Part shown: one piece after another, positions 25,920-34,369 of the stretch
Numbering within the stretch: the first letter of the stretch is position 1
How the letters are laid out: every line of letters starts with the position of its first letter
Origin: Georgenia ruanii
Lineage (GTDB): Bacteria; Actinomycetota; Actinomycetes; Actinomycetales; Actinomycetaceae
Length of the DNA: 64,000 nt
NCBI RefSeq assembly: GCF_009193175.1
Contig: NZ_VUKE01000008.1
Span: forward strand, 62,001 to 126,000
Direction of reading: 5' to 3'
The notes under the pieces: generated by a model
The model's input: the letters and a program-made list of their open reading frames with translations, nothing else
What the model was told of the DNA's origin: nothing
The model's database searches: none
Program-made: the position numbers and the translations under genes

Positions 25920-27702
25920 CCTTGGCCTTGTCCTGCTCCTTGGGCTTGGGCTGGGCGTCGACGCCGGCCTCCTTGCGCTGCTCCGGGGTGATCGGGGCCG
26001 GCGCCTGGGTCAGCGGGTCGTAGCCGCCGCCGGACTTGGGGAAGGCGATGACGTCGCGGATCGAGTCCGAGTGGGTGAGCAGGGAGACGATCCGGTCCCA
26101 GCCGAAGGCGATGCCGCCGTGCGGCGGGGCGCCGAGCTTGAACGCGTCGAGCAGGAAGCCGAACTTCTCCTGGGCCTCCTCCTCGCCGATGCCCATGACG
26201 TTGAACACCCGCTCCTGCACGTCGCGGCGGTGGATACGGATGGACCCGCCGCCGATCTCGTTGCCGTTGCAGACGATGTCGTAGGCGTAGGCCAGCGCCT
26301 CGCCCGGGGACTCCTCGAACCGGTCGATCCACTCCGGCGTCGGGGAGGTGAAGGCGTGGTGGACGGCGGTCCACGCGCTGTGGCCGAGGGCGACGTCGTC
26401 GTCCTCGCCGGTGGGCTTGAACAGCGGGGCGTCGACCACCCAGACGAAGGCCCAGGCGTCCTCGTCGATCAGGCCGACGCGGCGGCCGATCTCCAGGCGC
26501 GCCGCGCCGAGCAGCGCCCGGGCGTCCGAGGCCCGGCCGGCGGCGAAGAAGACGCAGTCCCCGGGCTTTGCCCCCACGGCGGCGGCGAGCCCCTCGCGCT
26601 CGGCGTCGGAGATGTTCTTGGCGACCGGGCCGCCCAGGGTGCCGTCCTCGGCCACCGTGACGTAGGCGAGGCCCTTGGCGCCGCGGGACTTCGCCCAGTC
26701 CTGCCAGGCGTCGAAGGTGCGGCGCGGCTGCGAGGCCCCGCCGGGCATGACGACGGCGCCGACGTAGGGGCTCTGGAACACCCGGAACGGGGTGTCCCGG
26801 AAGTACTCGGTGAGGTCGGTCAGCTCCAGGCCGAAGCGCAGGTCCGGCTTGTCGGTGCCGTACTTCTCCATCGCCTCCTTGTAGGTCATGCGGGCGATGG
26901 GCCGGAGGATCTCGACGTCGATGAGCTGCCACAGCTCCGCGAGGACCTCCTCGGCGACGCCGATGACGTCGTCCTGGTCCACGAAGCTCATCTCGACGTC
27001 GAGCTGGGTGAACTCCGGCTGCCGGTCGGCGCGGAAGTCCTCGTCGCGGTAGCAGCGGGCGATCTGGTAGTAGCGCTCCATGCCGGCGACCATGAGCAGC
27101 TGCTTGAACAGCTGCGGGGACTGCGGCAGCGCGTACCAGCTGCCGGGCGCCAGGCGGGCCGGGACGAGGAAGTCGCGGGCGCCCTCGGGGGTGGACCGGG
27201 TCAGGGTCGGGGTCTCGATCTCGACGAACTCGTGGCCGTCGAGCACCCGGCGCGCGGCCTGGTTGGCCTTCGCGCGCAGGCGCAGCGCGTGCTGGGGGGC
27301 CTTGCGCCGCAGGTCGAGGTAGCGGTACTTCAGCCGCACCTCCTCGCCGACCTGGCCGGCGTCCTCGGCGTGCTCGGAGACCTGGAAGGGCAGCGCCTCG
27401 GCCTTGTTGAGCACGACGACGTCCTGCGCGATGACCTCGATCTCGCCCGTCGGGAGGTTGGGGTTGGCGTTGCCCTCCGGACGGCGGGACACCTCGCCGG
27501 TGACCTGGAGGACGAACTCGCTGCGCAGCTCGTGCGCGACGGTCTCGTCACGGATGACGACCTGGGCGATGCCGGAGGCGTCCCGGAGGTCGATGAACGC
27601 CACGCCGCCGTGGTCGCGGCGGCGGTCGACCCAGCCGGTGAGGGTGACGGTGGACGAGATGTCGCTGGCGCGCAGGGAGCCGGCGTTGTGGGTGCGGAGC
27701 AC
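25903..27702 (-). CDS. aspS: Aspartate--tRNA(Asp/Asn) ligase
   Basis: Class IIb synthetase of 599 residues: anticodon OB domain (1-105), catalytic core with [14 protein letters not shown] and [19 protein letters not shown], the bacterial GAD insertion (about 300-410), and GIAFGWDRI motif 3 near the end. In the OB domain position 31 is His followed by Gly (RRRDHGG). That is the pattern of non-discriminating enzymes, which also charge tRNA-Asn; strict enzymes have Leu there. So Asn-tRNA is probably finished by GatCAB. I chose GTG 27702 for the GGAAGGA 6-7 bases upstream. A charged 30-residue tail ([14 protein letters not shown]) ends the protein. Confidence 0.97.
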   Translation of the reverse strand: MLRTHNAGSLRASDISSTVTLTGWVDRRRDHGGVAFIDLRDASGIAQVVIRDETVAHELRSEFVLQVTGEVSRRPEGNANPNLPTGEIEVIAQDVVVLNKAEALPFQVSEHAEDAGQVGEEVRLKYRYLDLRRKAPQHALRLRAKANQAARRVLDGHEFVEIETPTLTRSTPEGARDFLVPARLAPGSWYALPQSPQLFKQLLMVAGMERYYQIARCYRDEDFRADRQPEFTQLDVEMSFVDQDDVIGVAEEVLAELWQLIDVEILRPIARMTYKEAMEKYGTDKPDLRFGLELTDLTEYFRDTPFRVFQSPYVGAVVMPGGASQPRRTFDAWQDWAKSRGAKGLAYVTVAEDGTLGGPVAKNISDAEREGLAAAVGAKPGDCVFFAAGRASDARALLGAARLEIGRRVGLIDEDAWAFVWVVDAPLFKPTGEDDDVALGHSAWTAVHHAFTSPTPEWIDRFEESPGEALAYAYDIVCNGNEIGGGSIRIHRRDVQERVFNVMGIGEEEAQEKFGFLLDAFKLGAPPHGGIAFGWDRIVSLLTHSDSIRDVIAFPKSGGGYDPLTQAPAPITPEQRKEAGVDAQPKPKEQDKAKDEATV

Positions 27703-27907
27703 GGATTTCCTTCCGACGGTCGGGCGCATCGCTAGACGGGCGGGCGCTCCGAGAATCCTAGTGGCCGCCCCAGACGGCGCCGCGGCGGGCGGCGTGTGAG
27801 CCGGGTCGTAGACGCGCCTGTGACGCCGCCGTTGGCGACCCGGGGCGATTCCGTCGACGTCGTCGCGCGTGGCGATGCCCACAGGCGGCGGGTGAGCGAA
27901 CAGCCGC

Positions 27908-28495
27908 TCAGAAGCGCTGGGCGAGGAGGGTCAGCTTGGCGACGTACGCCGGCCAGTCCTGCTGATCCGGAAGGTTGGGGGCCTCCACCCGGAGGCCGGC
28001 CGCGCCGTCGATGCCCTCGCGCAGGATGTCGGCTTGGCCGACGTGCCGTGTCAGGTCGACGAGCACGTGCACCATGATCCGGCCCAGGGTGACCGGGTTG
28101 CGCTCCTCCCCCCACCACGGGACCCGGCCGTGCGCGTCGAGTGGGAGCTCGTCGATGGTCGCGTCGGCGAAGGTCCACACCCGCCGGTACAGGCCGATGA
28201 TCTCGTCGCAGCTCTCGCTCTCGGTCGCGTACCAGTCGGCCTGCGGGTCCGCCTCGAACTCGTCGTCGGAGATCCGTTCCCCGGGCGTCGGCCACTCACG
28301 GCCGAAGGTGTCGCCGAAGTAGCCGATCTCGACATTGGCCATGTGCTTGACGATGCCGATGAGGTTCGTGCCGGTGGCCGTGCGCGGCATGCGGAGGTCA
28401 CGCTCGCTGAGGCCGTCCAGCTTCCAGAGCAGTGCATCGCGACTGAACTGGAGGTAGTCGCGCAACACGGCCTTGTGTTCTCCCAGATCGCTCAT
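27908..28495 (-). CDS. DinB/DUF664-family protein
   Basis: A 195-residue four-helix protein of the DinB-like superfamily, probably a thiol (mycothiol)-dependent transferase as proposed for DUF664 members. Likely metal-site histidines are in IVKHMANVE near residue 50 and [14 protein letters not shown] near 155, with a mid-helix His in IMVHVLVD. The ATG at 28495 follows CAGACT by six bases, so the mRNA is probably leaderless. The earlier ATG at 28534 lies upstream of this promoter. It stands alone, divergent from an MFS gene across a repeat-filled spacer. Confidence 0.85.
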   Translation of the reverse strand: MSDLGEHKAVLRDYLQFSRDALLWKLDGLSERDLRMPRTATGTNLIGIVKHMANVEIGYFGDTFGREWPTPGERISDDEFEADPQADWYATESESCDEIIGLYRRVWTFADATIDELPLDAHGRVPWWGEERNPVTLGRIMVHVLVDLTRHVGQADILREGIDGAAGLRVEAPNLPDQQDWPAYVAKLTLLAQRF

Positions 28496-28501
28496 GCGAC
28501 G

Positions 28502-28507
28502 AGTCTG
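28502..28507 (-). promoter_or_regulatory. -10 box of the DinB gene
   Basis: CAGACT ends six bases before the ATG at 28495 with no ribosome site. The first base differs from TANNNT. Confidence 0.45.
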
Positions 28508-28628
28508 GACCATTGCCGGTGTCCTCCGATGCATGTGGTCGGTGGCCCTCAGCGCCGCGGGGCGCCTCCTGACGCCACGCGCACGGCCCGCGGGCGAGCG
28601 CTACCGGCCTCCAACGCGCCGCCCTCTG

Positions 28629-28775
28629 CCCGTGGTTCGCCGCACCCGGCCCGTGGTTCGCCGCACCCGGCCCGTAGTTCGCCGCACCCGGCCCGTAGTT
28701 CGCCGCACCCGGCCCGTAGTTCGCCGCACCCGGCCCGTAGTTCGCCGCACCCGGTCCGTGGTTCGCCGCACCCGG
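28629..28775. repeat. Seven 21-bp tandem repeats between the DinB and MFS genes
   Basis: Seven head-to-tail copies of a 21-bp unit (core CGTRGTTCGCCGCACCCGG) with only a G/A change at one position and one C/T change in copy seven. The array ends just before the likely -10 of the MFS gene. Because 21 is a multiple of three, all frames stay open through it, but nothing suggests it is translated. It fills half of the 303-bp spacer; the rest holds the two promoters. Confidence 0.9.
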
Positions 28776-28786
28776 CCCACCTGCGC

Positions 28787-28792
28787 CATCAT
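28787..28792 (+). promoter_or_regulatory. Possible -10 box of the second MFS gene
   Basis: CATCAT ends six bases before the GTG at 28799, mirroring the leaderless pattern of neighbouring genes. It directly follows the 21-bp array. Confidence 0.35.
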
Positions 28793-28798
28793 CGACCC

Positions 28799-30295
28799 GT
28801 GCAGCACAGCGACGGCGCAGGCCGGCGGGCCGACGCCCCGCACCCAGCCATCGGCGCCCCGGAACGAACCACCGGGGTGCCGCAGCCAACCACCCGGGTG
28901 CCGCAGCCACCCGGCACCATGGCCGGTCCCGACCAAGCTCGCCCGGGACCGGACCTCACGCGCCTGCTGCTCGTCGGGTCGGTCGCGCTCATCACCCTGG
29001 TGGCGTTCGAGAACCTCGCCGTGGGCACCGCCATGCCGCAAGTCACCGCCGACCTCGGCGGCCTGCGGCTCTATGCCGTCGCCAGCGGGGCGCCGCTGGC
29101 CGCCCAGCTCGTCGCGACCGCGGCGGGCGGGGCGTGGAGCGACGCGCGCGGGCCGCGCGGCTCCCTCGTCCTGGGCATCGTGCTGTTCTGCGCCGGGCTC
29201 GTCGTGGCCGGCCTCGCACCCAGCATGGAGATCCTCGCGATCGGCCGGGCCGTGCAGGGCTTTGGCGGCGGGCTCCTGCTGGTGCCGCTGTATGTCCTCG
29301 TCGGCGCCCTGGTGCCGCAGGCACAGCAGCCGCGCTTCTTCGCCGCGTTCGCCGCGGCGTGGGTGGTGCCGGGCCTGGTCGGGCCGGGGATCGCCGGGCT
29401 CGTCGTCGAGCACGCGTCGTGGCGGTGGATCTTCCTGGCCGTGCCCGTCCTCACCGTGATCGTCTCGGTGATCCTCCTGCCGCTGCTCAGGCGGATCGGC
29501 AGCCACGACGGTCCGGCGAGCCGCGGGACGCCGGCACGCACCCGCCGCCTCCTCCTCGCCGGCCTCGGCGCCGGGCTGGCCGCCGGGGTGCTGCAGGTGG
29601 CGGGTGCCGAGCGCAGCGCGTGGGCGTGGACCGCCGCGGCCGGCGCGGTGGTCGTCCTCGTCCTCGCCACCCCCGTGCTCCTGCCGGGTGGCACCGCGCG
29701 GTTGCGCCGCGGTGTCCCGGCGGCCGTGGCGTGCCGCGGACTGCTCAATGCGACCTTCATCAGCGCCGAGACATTCCTGCCACTGCTGCTCGTGCGGGAG
29801 CACGGGTGGCCCACCTGGGCGGCGGGCCTGGTGCTCACCGTCGGCTCGCTGACCTGGGCGCTCGGCTCCCAGATCCAGGGCCGCATCCAGGACCCGCGGC
29901 GACGGGCCCAGATCACCTGGGCCGGGCCGGCGGTCCTCACCCTCGGCACGCTCGTGGCGGCCGCGGCAACCCTGCCCGGGGCGCCGCCCTGGCTGGTCCT
30001 CGTCGGCTGGACGGTTGCCGGCGTCGGCATGGGCCTGGTCTTCCCCGCGCTCTCCGTCTTCGTGCTGCAGGCCACCCCCGCCAGCGAGCACGGACGGGTG
30101 AGCTCCGCGCTCCAGATGTCCGACGGCCTCGGCGCCGCGCTCGGCCTGGCCGCGGCCGGTGCGCTGTTCACCACTCTCGTCGGCGTCGGCGGCAGCGGCG
30201 CCTACCTCGCCGGCCTGCTCCTGGCCGCCGCGCTCGGGGCGCTCGCCGCGCTGGCCGGGGGCCGCGCCAGCGTCCCGGACGACCCCCGGGCTTGA
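28799..30295 (+). CDS. Major facilitator superfamily drug-type transporter
   Basis: A membrane transporter of up to 498 residues. From about residue 50 on there are many hydrophobic segments, starting LLLVGSVALITLVAFENLAVGTAMPQV, with the D-type loop GAWSDARGPRGSLVLG and GRAVQGFGGGLLLVPLYVLVG as in DHA2-like multidrug exporters. Near the end TPASEHGRVSSALQMSDGLG is typical. Substrate is unknown. The start is uncertain: GTG 28799 has a -10-like hexamer at leaderless distance but gives a 40-residue Pro/Thr-rich head, whereas ATG 28919 (MAGPDQARPG) gives a compact protein but has no ribosome site. Confidence 0.85.
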   Translation: MQHSDGAGRRADAPHPAIGAPERTTGVPQPTTRVPQPPGTMAGPDQARPGPDLTRLLLVGSVALITLVAFENLAVGTAMPQVTADLGGLRLYAVASGAPLAAQLVATAAGGAWSDARGPRGSLVLGIVLFCAGLVVAGLAPSMEILAIGRAVQGFGGGLLLVPLYVLVGALVPQAQQPRFFAAFAAAWVVPGLVGPGIAGLVVEHASWRWIFLAVPVLTVIVSVILLPLLRRIGSHDGPASRGTPARTRRLLLAGLGAGLAAGVLQVAGAERSAWAWTAAAGAVVVLVLATPVLLPGGTARLRRGVPAAVACRGLLNATFISAETFLPLLLVREHGWPTWAAGLVLTVGSLTWALGSQIQGRIQDPRRRAQITWAGPAVLTLGTLVAAAATLPGAPPWLVLVGWTVAGVGMGLVFPALSVFVLQATPASEHGRVSSALQMSDGLGAALGLAAAGALFTTLVGVGGSGAYLAGLLLAAALGALAALAGGRASVPDDPRA

Positions 30296-30392
30296 CACGG
30301 GAGGTGCCAAGGGGGGGGGCAGGCGCCTGACCGCGCTAGACCTGTGCGGGAGGTCACCGGCCCCGCCCGCGCCACGGAGCACGCCCGGCCGA

Positions 30393-30398
30393 TACCCT
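30393..30398 (+). promoter_or_regulatory. Candidate -10 box for the DEAD-box helicase leader
   Basis: TACCCT lies 131 bases before the likely TTG start of the helicase, implying an mRNA leader of about 125 bases. A 33-codon open frame starts with GTG at 30412, about seven bases after the expected transcription start. Confidence 0.4.
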
Positions 30399-30411
30399 GG
30401 AGCCTCCTGGA

Positions 30412-30513
30412 GTGAACGAGACCGCCCAGGCCCCGTGCGGAAGTGTCGCGTGGTGGGGCCGCTCGCGCGGATGGTGGGTCGCCGACCTGGCGAGGTCACC
30501 CGCACTCCGCTGA
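30412..30513 (+). CDS. Possible leader peptide of the helicase gene
   Basis: A 33-codon frame from GTG 30412 to TGA 30511 encodes a small Trp- and Arg-rich peptide (WWGRSRGWWVADLAR). It lies in the leader of the DEAD-box gene, ending 16 bases before the TTG. Only position supports it; there is no spaced ribosome site and codon bias cannot be judged on this length. It may be chance. Confidence 0.25.
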   Translation: MNETAQAPCGSVAWWGRSRGWWVADLARSPALR

Positions 30514-30529
30514 CGATGGGTTATCTCCT

Positions 30530-32536
30530 TTGACCACCCCTGCCTACGCTGCCCTGCCGACCGACGACGACGCCGCCGTCGAGGTCGCCGTCCCCCAGGA
30601 CGCCGCCCCCGAGAGCGCGCCGAGCGCCGCCTCCGCCGACGACGCGGCCGCACCGACCACTCCCGACGCCGAGAACGCGACCGACGTCGCGGGCGAGCCC
30701 GACGCCGAGACCGCCGAGCAGGATGCCGTCCCCGACGCGGTGACCTTCGCCGACCTCGGCCTGCCGGCCGACCTCCTCGCCGCCGTCTCCGACCTCGGGT
30801 TCACCACCCCCACCGACATCCAGGCCGAGGCCATCCCGGTCCTGCTCGGCGGCCGCGACGTCGTCGGCATCGCCCAGACCGGCACCGGCAAGACCGCCGC
30901 GTTCGGCCTGCCGCTGCTCGCCGCCGTCGACCCCAAGGACCGCGCGGTGCAGGCGCTGGTGCTCACCCCCACCCGCGAGCTCGCCATGCAGGTCTCCGAC
31001 GCCGTCGCGTCCTTCGCGCACCGCACCCGCGACCTCGTGGTCCTGCCGGTCTACGGCGGGTCGAGCTACGTCCCGCAGCTGCGGGCCCTGAAGGACGGCG
31101 CCCAGGTCGTCGTCGGCACCCCCGGCCGCGTCATGGACCTCATCGAGCGCGGCAGCCTCGACCTGTCCGGGGTGCGCTTCCTCGTCCTGGACGAGGCCGA
31201 CGAGATGCTGCGCATGGGCTTCGCGGAGGACGTCGAGGTCATCGCCGGCCACGTGCCGTCCTCGCGCCGCACCGCGTTGTTCTCGGCGACGATGCCGGCC
31301 GCCATCAAGAAGGTGGCCGCGACGCACCTCAACAACCCCGTCCGCGTCGCGGTCACCCGGCCCGCCTCGACCGTGGCCACGGTGCACCAGACCTACGCCG
31401 TCGTGCCGTTCAAGCACAAGGTCGGCGCGCTGAGCCGGGTGCTGGCCACGACCGAGGCGGAGGCCGCCATCGTCTTCGTGCGCACCAAGGGCACCGCCGA
31501 GGAGGTCGCCCTCGAGCTGGCCGGCAAGGGCATCCAGGCCGCCGCCCTCTCCGGCGACGTGCCGCAGAAGGAGCGCGAGAAGCTCGTCGAGCGCCTGCGC
31601 CACGGCTCCCTCGACGTCCTCGTCGCCACCGACGTCGCCGCCCGCGGTCTCGACGTCGAGCGCATCGGCCTCGTGGTCAACTTCGACGTGCCGCGGGAGA
31701 CCGACGCCTACGTCCACCGCATCGGCCGCACCGGCCGCGCGGGCCGCACCGGCACCGCGCTGACCTTCCTCACCCCGCGCGAGCGGGGCCGCCTGGTCCA
31801 GATCGAGCGGGCCACCGGTTCGACCCTCGAGGAGGTCGGCCTCCCGACGCCGGCGGACGTCTCCCGCCACCGCGCCGAGCAGCTGTTCGGCAAGGTGGCC
31901 GTGCGCCACGAGGCCGGCCGGCTGGAGATGTACCGCGAGGCCGTGACCGCCTACGTCGAGGAGTCCGGGCTCGACCTCACCGAGGTCGCCGCCACCCTCG
32001 TCGCCCTCGCCGTGGGCGACGACGGACCCCGCCGACGCGACGAGGACGGCGCGCGGGTGCGCCGCGAGGAGCAGGTGGACGAGGACGGCACGTTCCTCGG
32101 CGCCACCTTCGACGAGGGCTTCGCGCCCAAGCACTCTCGCGGCGCCGCCGAGCGCGGCGGCCGCCGGCCCCGGGTGGCCGGGGTGCGCTACCGCGTCGAG
32201 GTCGGGCACAAGGACGGCGTCCAGCCCGGCGCGATCGTCGGCGCGATCACCGGCGAGGGCGGCCTGCGCGGCTCGGACCTGGGCAAGATCGACATCTTCC
32301 CGAGCTTCTCCCTCGTCGAGATCAGCGGCGACCTCTCCCCCGAGACCGCCCGACGCATCGGCGCGGCCAAGGTCGCCGGCCGCCCCCTGCGCATCCGCCC
32401 CGACGAGGGCCCGCGCGGCGGCAAGGGACACAAGCACGGCGGTCACGGCGGCTGGGGCGACAAGCCCGGCCGCGGCGAGCGGGGCCTGCGCCCCTCCCGG
32501 CCCGCCGGCGGCCCGCGCCGAGGCTCCGGCCGCTGA
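30530..32536 (+). CDS. deaD: DEAD-box RNA helicase (DeaD/CsdA type)
   Basis: ATP-dependent RNA helicase of about 668 residues, likely for ribosome assembly and RNA decay. An acidic, Ala-rich N-terminus of 70 residues precedes the core: Q motif FADLGLPADLLAAV...PTDIQ, AQTGTGKT, PTRELA, TPGR, DEADEML, SAT, and helicase C motifs VATDVAARGLDV and HRIGRTGRAGR. A DbpA-like RNA-binding domain follows (VEVGHKDGVQPGAIVGAITGEGG to GRPLRIRP), then a Gly/Lys/Arg-rich tail. The start is uncertain: TTG at 30530 gives MTTPAYAALPTDDD, while GTG 30443 would add 29 unlikely residues. A leader of about 125 bases hints at cold or growth control. Confidence 0.93.
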   Translation: MTTPAYAALPTDDDAAVEVAVPQDAAPESAPSAASADDAAAPTTPDAENATDVAGEPDAETAEQDAVPDAVTFADLGLPADLLAAVSDLGFTTPTDIQAEAIPVLLGGRDVVGIAQTGTGKTAAFGLPLLAAVDPKDRAVQALVLTPTRELAMQVSDAVASFAHRTRDLVVLPVYGGSSYVPQLRALKDGAQVVVGTPGRVMDLIERGSLDLSGVRFLVLDEADEMLRMGFAEDVEVIAGHVPSSRRTALFSATMPAAIKKVAATHLNNPVRVAVTRPASTVATVHQTYAVVPFKHKVGALSRVLATTEAEAAIVFVRTKGTAEEVALELAGKGIQAAALSGDVPQKEREKLVERLRHGSLDVLVATDVAARGLDVERIGLVVNFDVPRETDAYVHRIGRTGRAGRTGTALTFLTPRERGRLVQIERATGSTLEEVGLPTPADVSRHRAEQLFGKVAVRHEAGRLEMYREAVTAYVEESGLDLTEVAATLVALAVGDDGPRRRDEDGARVRREEQVDEDGTFLGATFDEGFAPKHSRGAAERGGRRPRVAGVRYRVEVGHKDGVQPGAIVGAITGEGGLRGSDLGKIDIFPSFSLVEISGDLSPETARRIGAAKVAGRPLRIRPDEGPRGGKGHKHGGHGGWGDKPGRGERGLRPSRPAGGPRRGSGR

Positions 32537-32568
32537 GGCTCGGGTAGCCGTCCGCCGCCGCTCCACCT

Positions 32569-32608
32569 CGCGTCGACCGCCGCAGTTCAAGCTGTGGCGG
32601 TCGACGCG
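32569..32608. terminator. Bidirectional terminator between the helicase and acyltransferase genes
   Basis: A 13-bp perfect stem (CGCGTCGACCGCC with 32596-32608) extends inward by G-T and CAG/CTG to a TTCAAG loop. TCTTG follows on the plus strand. It lies 33 bases after the helicase stop. The rest of the 234-bp convergent spacer, to about 32705, is a degenerate repeat of GACGCGGACYGA blocks. Confidence 0.8.
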
Positions 32609-32770
32609 TCTTGCCGTAGTCGTCGGACTGACGCGCCGACCGTCGACGCGGACCGAGGCGCGGACCGACGCGTCGGACTGTCGACGCGGACTGACGCACC
32701 GGCCACCGCACCGACCGACTCGCCGGACGCCGTGCGGGCTGGCGCCGTCGGGCGGGGCGTTCGGCTCCCG

Positions 32771-34042
32771 CTACCCCGGGCTCCCGGGACCGGCGACCAC
32801 CCCGTGACGGTCGGGGGCGGCGAGCACCGCGGCCCGGGCCCGGTTCGCCCCCGCCGCCACGAACCGCTCCAGCGGGCCCTGCCCGAGGTACTTGTGCCAC
32901 AGGACGGCGAACGGCAGCGCGACGCCGATGATGATGAGGTACCGGGCAAGGGGTTCGCCCACCAGGTCCGACAGCGCGAAAGGCGTGTGGGTGGAGTAGA
33001 TGGTCAAGGTCATCGCCCCGGCCACCCCGATCGGCCACAGCAGGCGCCGGGCGGCGGGGAGCTTCGTCACCAGCAGGACGGCGCCGAGGACGGCGATCGC
33101 GCAGCCCACGGTGTGCAGCATGTCGAGCGGAGCGCCGGAGTGGTGCACGTTGACGCCGAGCCACCACCACGAGGGCACCTCGTCCGCGTCCCAGACCACC
33201 TGGTCCGGCGTCGCCCCCGCGCCCGCGGCGAGGAGGTGCTGCAGACCGCCCAGGGGGTAGAGCACCAACCACGAGACGAACCAGGTGACGACCGCCGTCG
33301 CCAGGCCGCCGACCAGCAGGCGGCGGGCCACCGTCGTGGAGGACAGGTTGAGCCGCCCGATGGCCAGGCCGGCGCAGATGTAGGCCATGTTGGTCACGGC
33401 CGGGAAGTCGCCCGTGACGAGCAGCTGCTGGACGAAGCCGCCGGGGTTGGAAAGAGGCGCGGAGAGGGTGAGTCGGTCGACGGCCTCCTCCCAGCCGAGG
33501 GCGTAGGACGCCAGCAGGATCAGCGGGCTGACCACGACCAGTCCGACGGCGATGCCGGCCAGCGTCCGCGGCCGCAGCCCGACCAGTGGGATGGCCAGGA
33601 GGAAGAACGCGCCGTAGTAGGCCAGGATGACCGAGATCGTCGCGACGTAGCCAAGGGCCAGGCCGATGGCGCCGATCAGCACGGCGCGGGCGGCGATGTT
33701 CGCCCGGGCGGCGCGCCGGACGCGGCCCTGCACGGGGTGCCGTCCCCCGGTGATGAAGGCCAGGCTGATGCCCGCCACCATCACGAACAGGGTGGCGGAC
33801 CGGCCGATGACGGTCATGCCGGCCAGCGACGGCCCGCCGTCGGGCCCCAGCGGTTTCCAGACGTTCGCTGCCAGCATCGCCACGAGGGCGACCCCGCGGG
33901 TGACGTCGACGCCCAGGAACCGCGGCTTGCCGGGCGCGCCGGCGGTTCGGACCGGTGCTTCGGCGGCGGCACCTGGCGTGCTCCACCCACCGGTAGGTCC
34001 CGCAGCCGCATTCGCCCGGATGTGCGCCTCTCGCTCGGCCAT
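32771..34042 (-). CDS. Membrane acyltransferase-like protein (DUF1624/DUF418 type)
   Basis: A 423-residue membrane protein with about 9-11 hydrophobic segments. The start of the first helix, RFLGVDVTRGVALVAMLAANV, is the signature of heparan-alpha-glucosaminide N-acetyltransferase-like (DUF1624) and DUF418 proteins. A loop NVHHSGAPLDMLHTVGCAIAV and TIYSTHTPFALSDL near the end, with paired histidines, also fit. Such proteins are thought to acylate cell-surface sugars; the substrate here is unknown. ATG 34042 has GGGAGGAG six bases upstream. It stands alone and an 18-bp palindrome lies about 125 bases upstream. Confidence 0.82.
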   Translation of the reverse strand: MAEREAHIRANAAAGPTGGWSTPGAAAEAPVRTAGAPGKPRFLGVDVTRGVALVAMLAANVWKPLGPDGGPSLAGMTVIGRSATLFVMVAGISLAFITGGRHPVQGRVRRAARANIAARAVLIGAIGLALGYVATISVILAYYGAFFLLAIPLVGLRPRTLAGIAVGLVVVSPLILLASYALGWEEAVDRLTLSAPLSNPGGFVQQLLVTGDFPAVTNMAYICAGLAIGRLNLSSTTVARRLLVGGLATAVVTWFVSWLVLYPLGGLQHLLAAGAGATPDQVVWDADEVPSWWWLGVNVHHSGAPLDMLHTVGCAIAVLGAVLLVTKLPAARRLLWPIGVAGAMTLTIYSTHTPFALSDLVGEPLARYLIIIGVALPFAVLWHKYLGQGPLERFVAAGANRARAAVLAAPDRHGVVAGPGSPG

Positions 34043-34168
34043 GGCGAACTCCTCCCGCTCATCGTTGAGGACGTCACCCTCGCGGCCGCGAGTTCTGCGC
34101 AAGCGGGGTCGAGCACGGCCACGCTGGAGCGACCACGCTAACCAGACGCCCGGCGACACGGAAGCGTG

Positions 34169-34186
34169 GCTGACAGGCCTGTCAGC
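34169..34186. promoter_or_regulatory. Perfect 18-bp palindrome upstream of the acyltransferase gene
   Basis: GCTGACAGGCCTGTCAGC is fully self-complementary. Its TGACA-N4-TGTCA core resembles operators of dimeric repressors such as TetR-type proteins. It lies 127 bases before the acyltransferase ATG; no regulator gene is adjacent. The 327-bp spacer 34043-34369 holds this site and the hairpin at 34233-34264; I see no gene in it. Confidence 0.5.
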
Positions 34187-34232
34187 GGACCGACGAGGTC
34201 AGGATCTGCGGCGACGGCCGCGCTCGGGCACC

Positions 34233-34264
34233 GGCGGACCGTGTGCCTCCCGACACGGTCCGCC
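34233..34264. terminator. Terminator of the GTPase operon
   Basis: GGCGGACCGTGT (34233-34244) pairs perfectly with 34253-34264 around an 8-base loop. It lies about 105 bases after the stop of the second GTPase gene on the minus strand. Confidence 0.65.
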
Positions 34265-34369
34265 GTTTCCGTGCGCCGCGGCGTGGGCGTGGCCGCGGGC
34301 CGTCCCGCGCCGACCCCGCGCAGGCCGTCGACGTTCTCGGCCGCGGGGCGGACGGCAGGGCCGGCGAGG

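Noticed and set aside
28629-28775. CRISPR array
   Set aside because: Direct head-to-tail units without spacers and no cas genes. The other arrays (19842, 44785, 6461) also lack unique spacers.
28600-28910. Repeat-peptide frames through the 21-bp array on both strands
   Set aside because: The 21-bp unit keeps all frames open automatically; the repeated peptides look like no known protein and promoters of both flanking genes lie at its ends.
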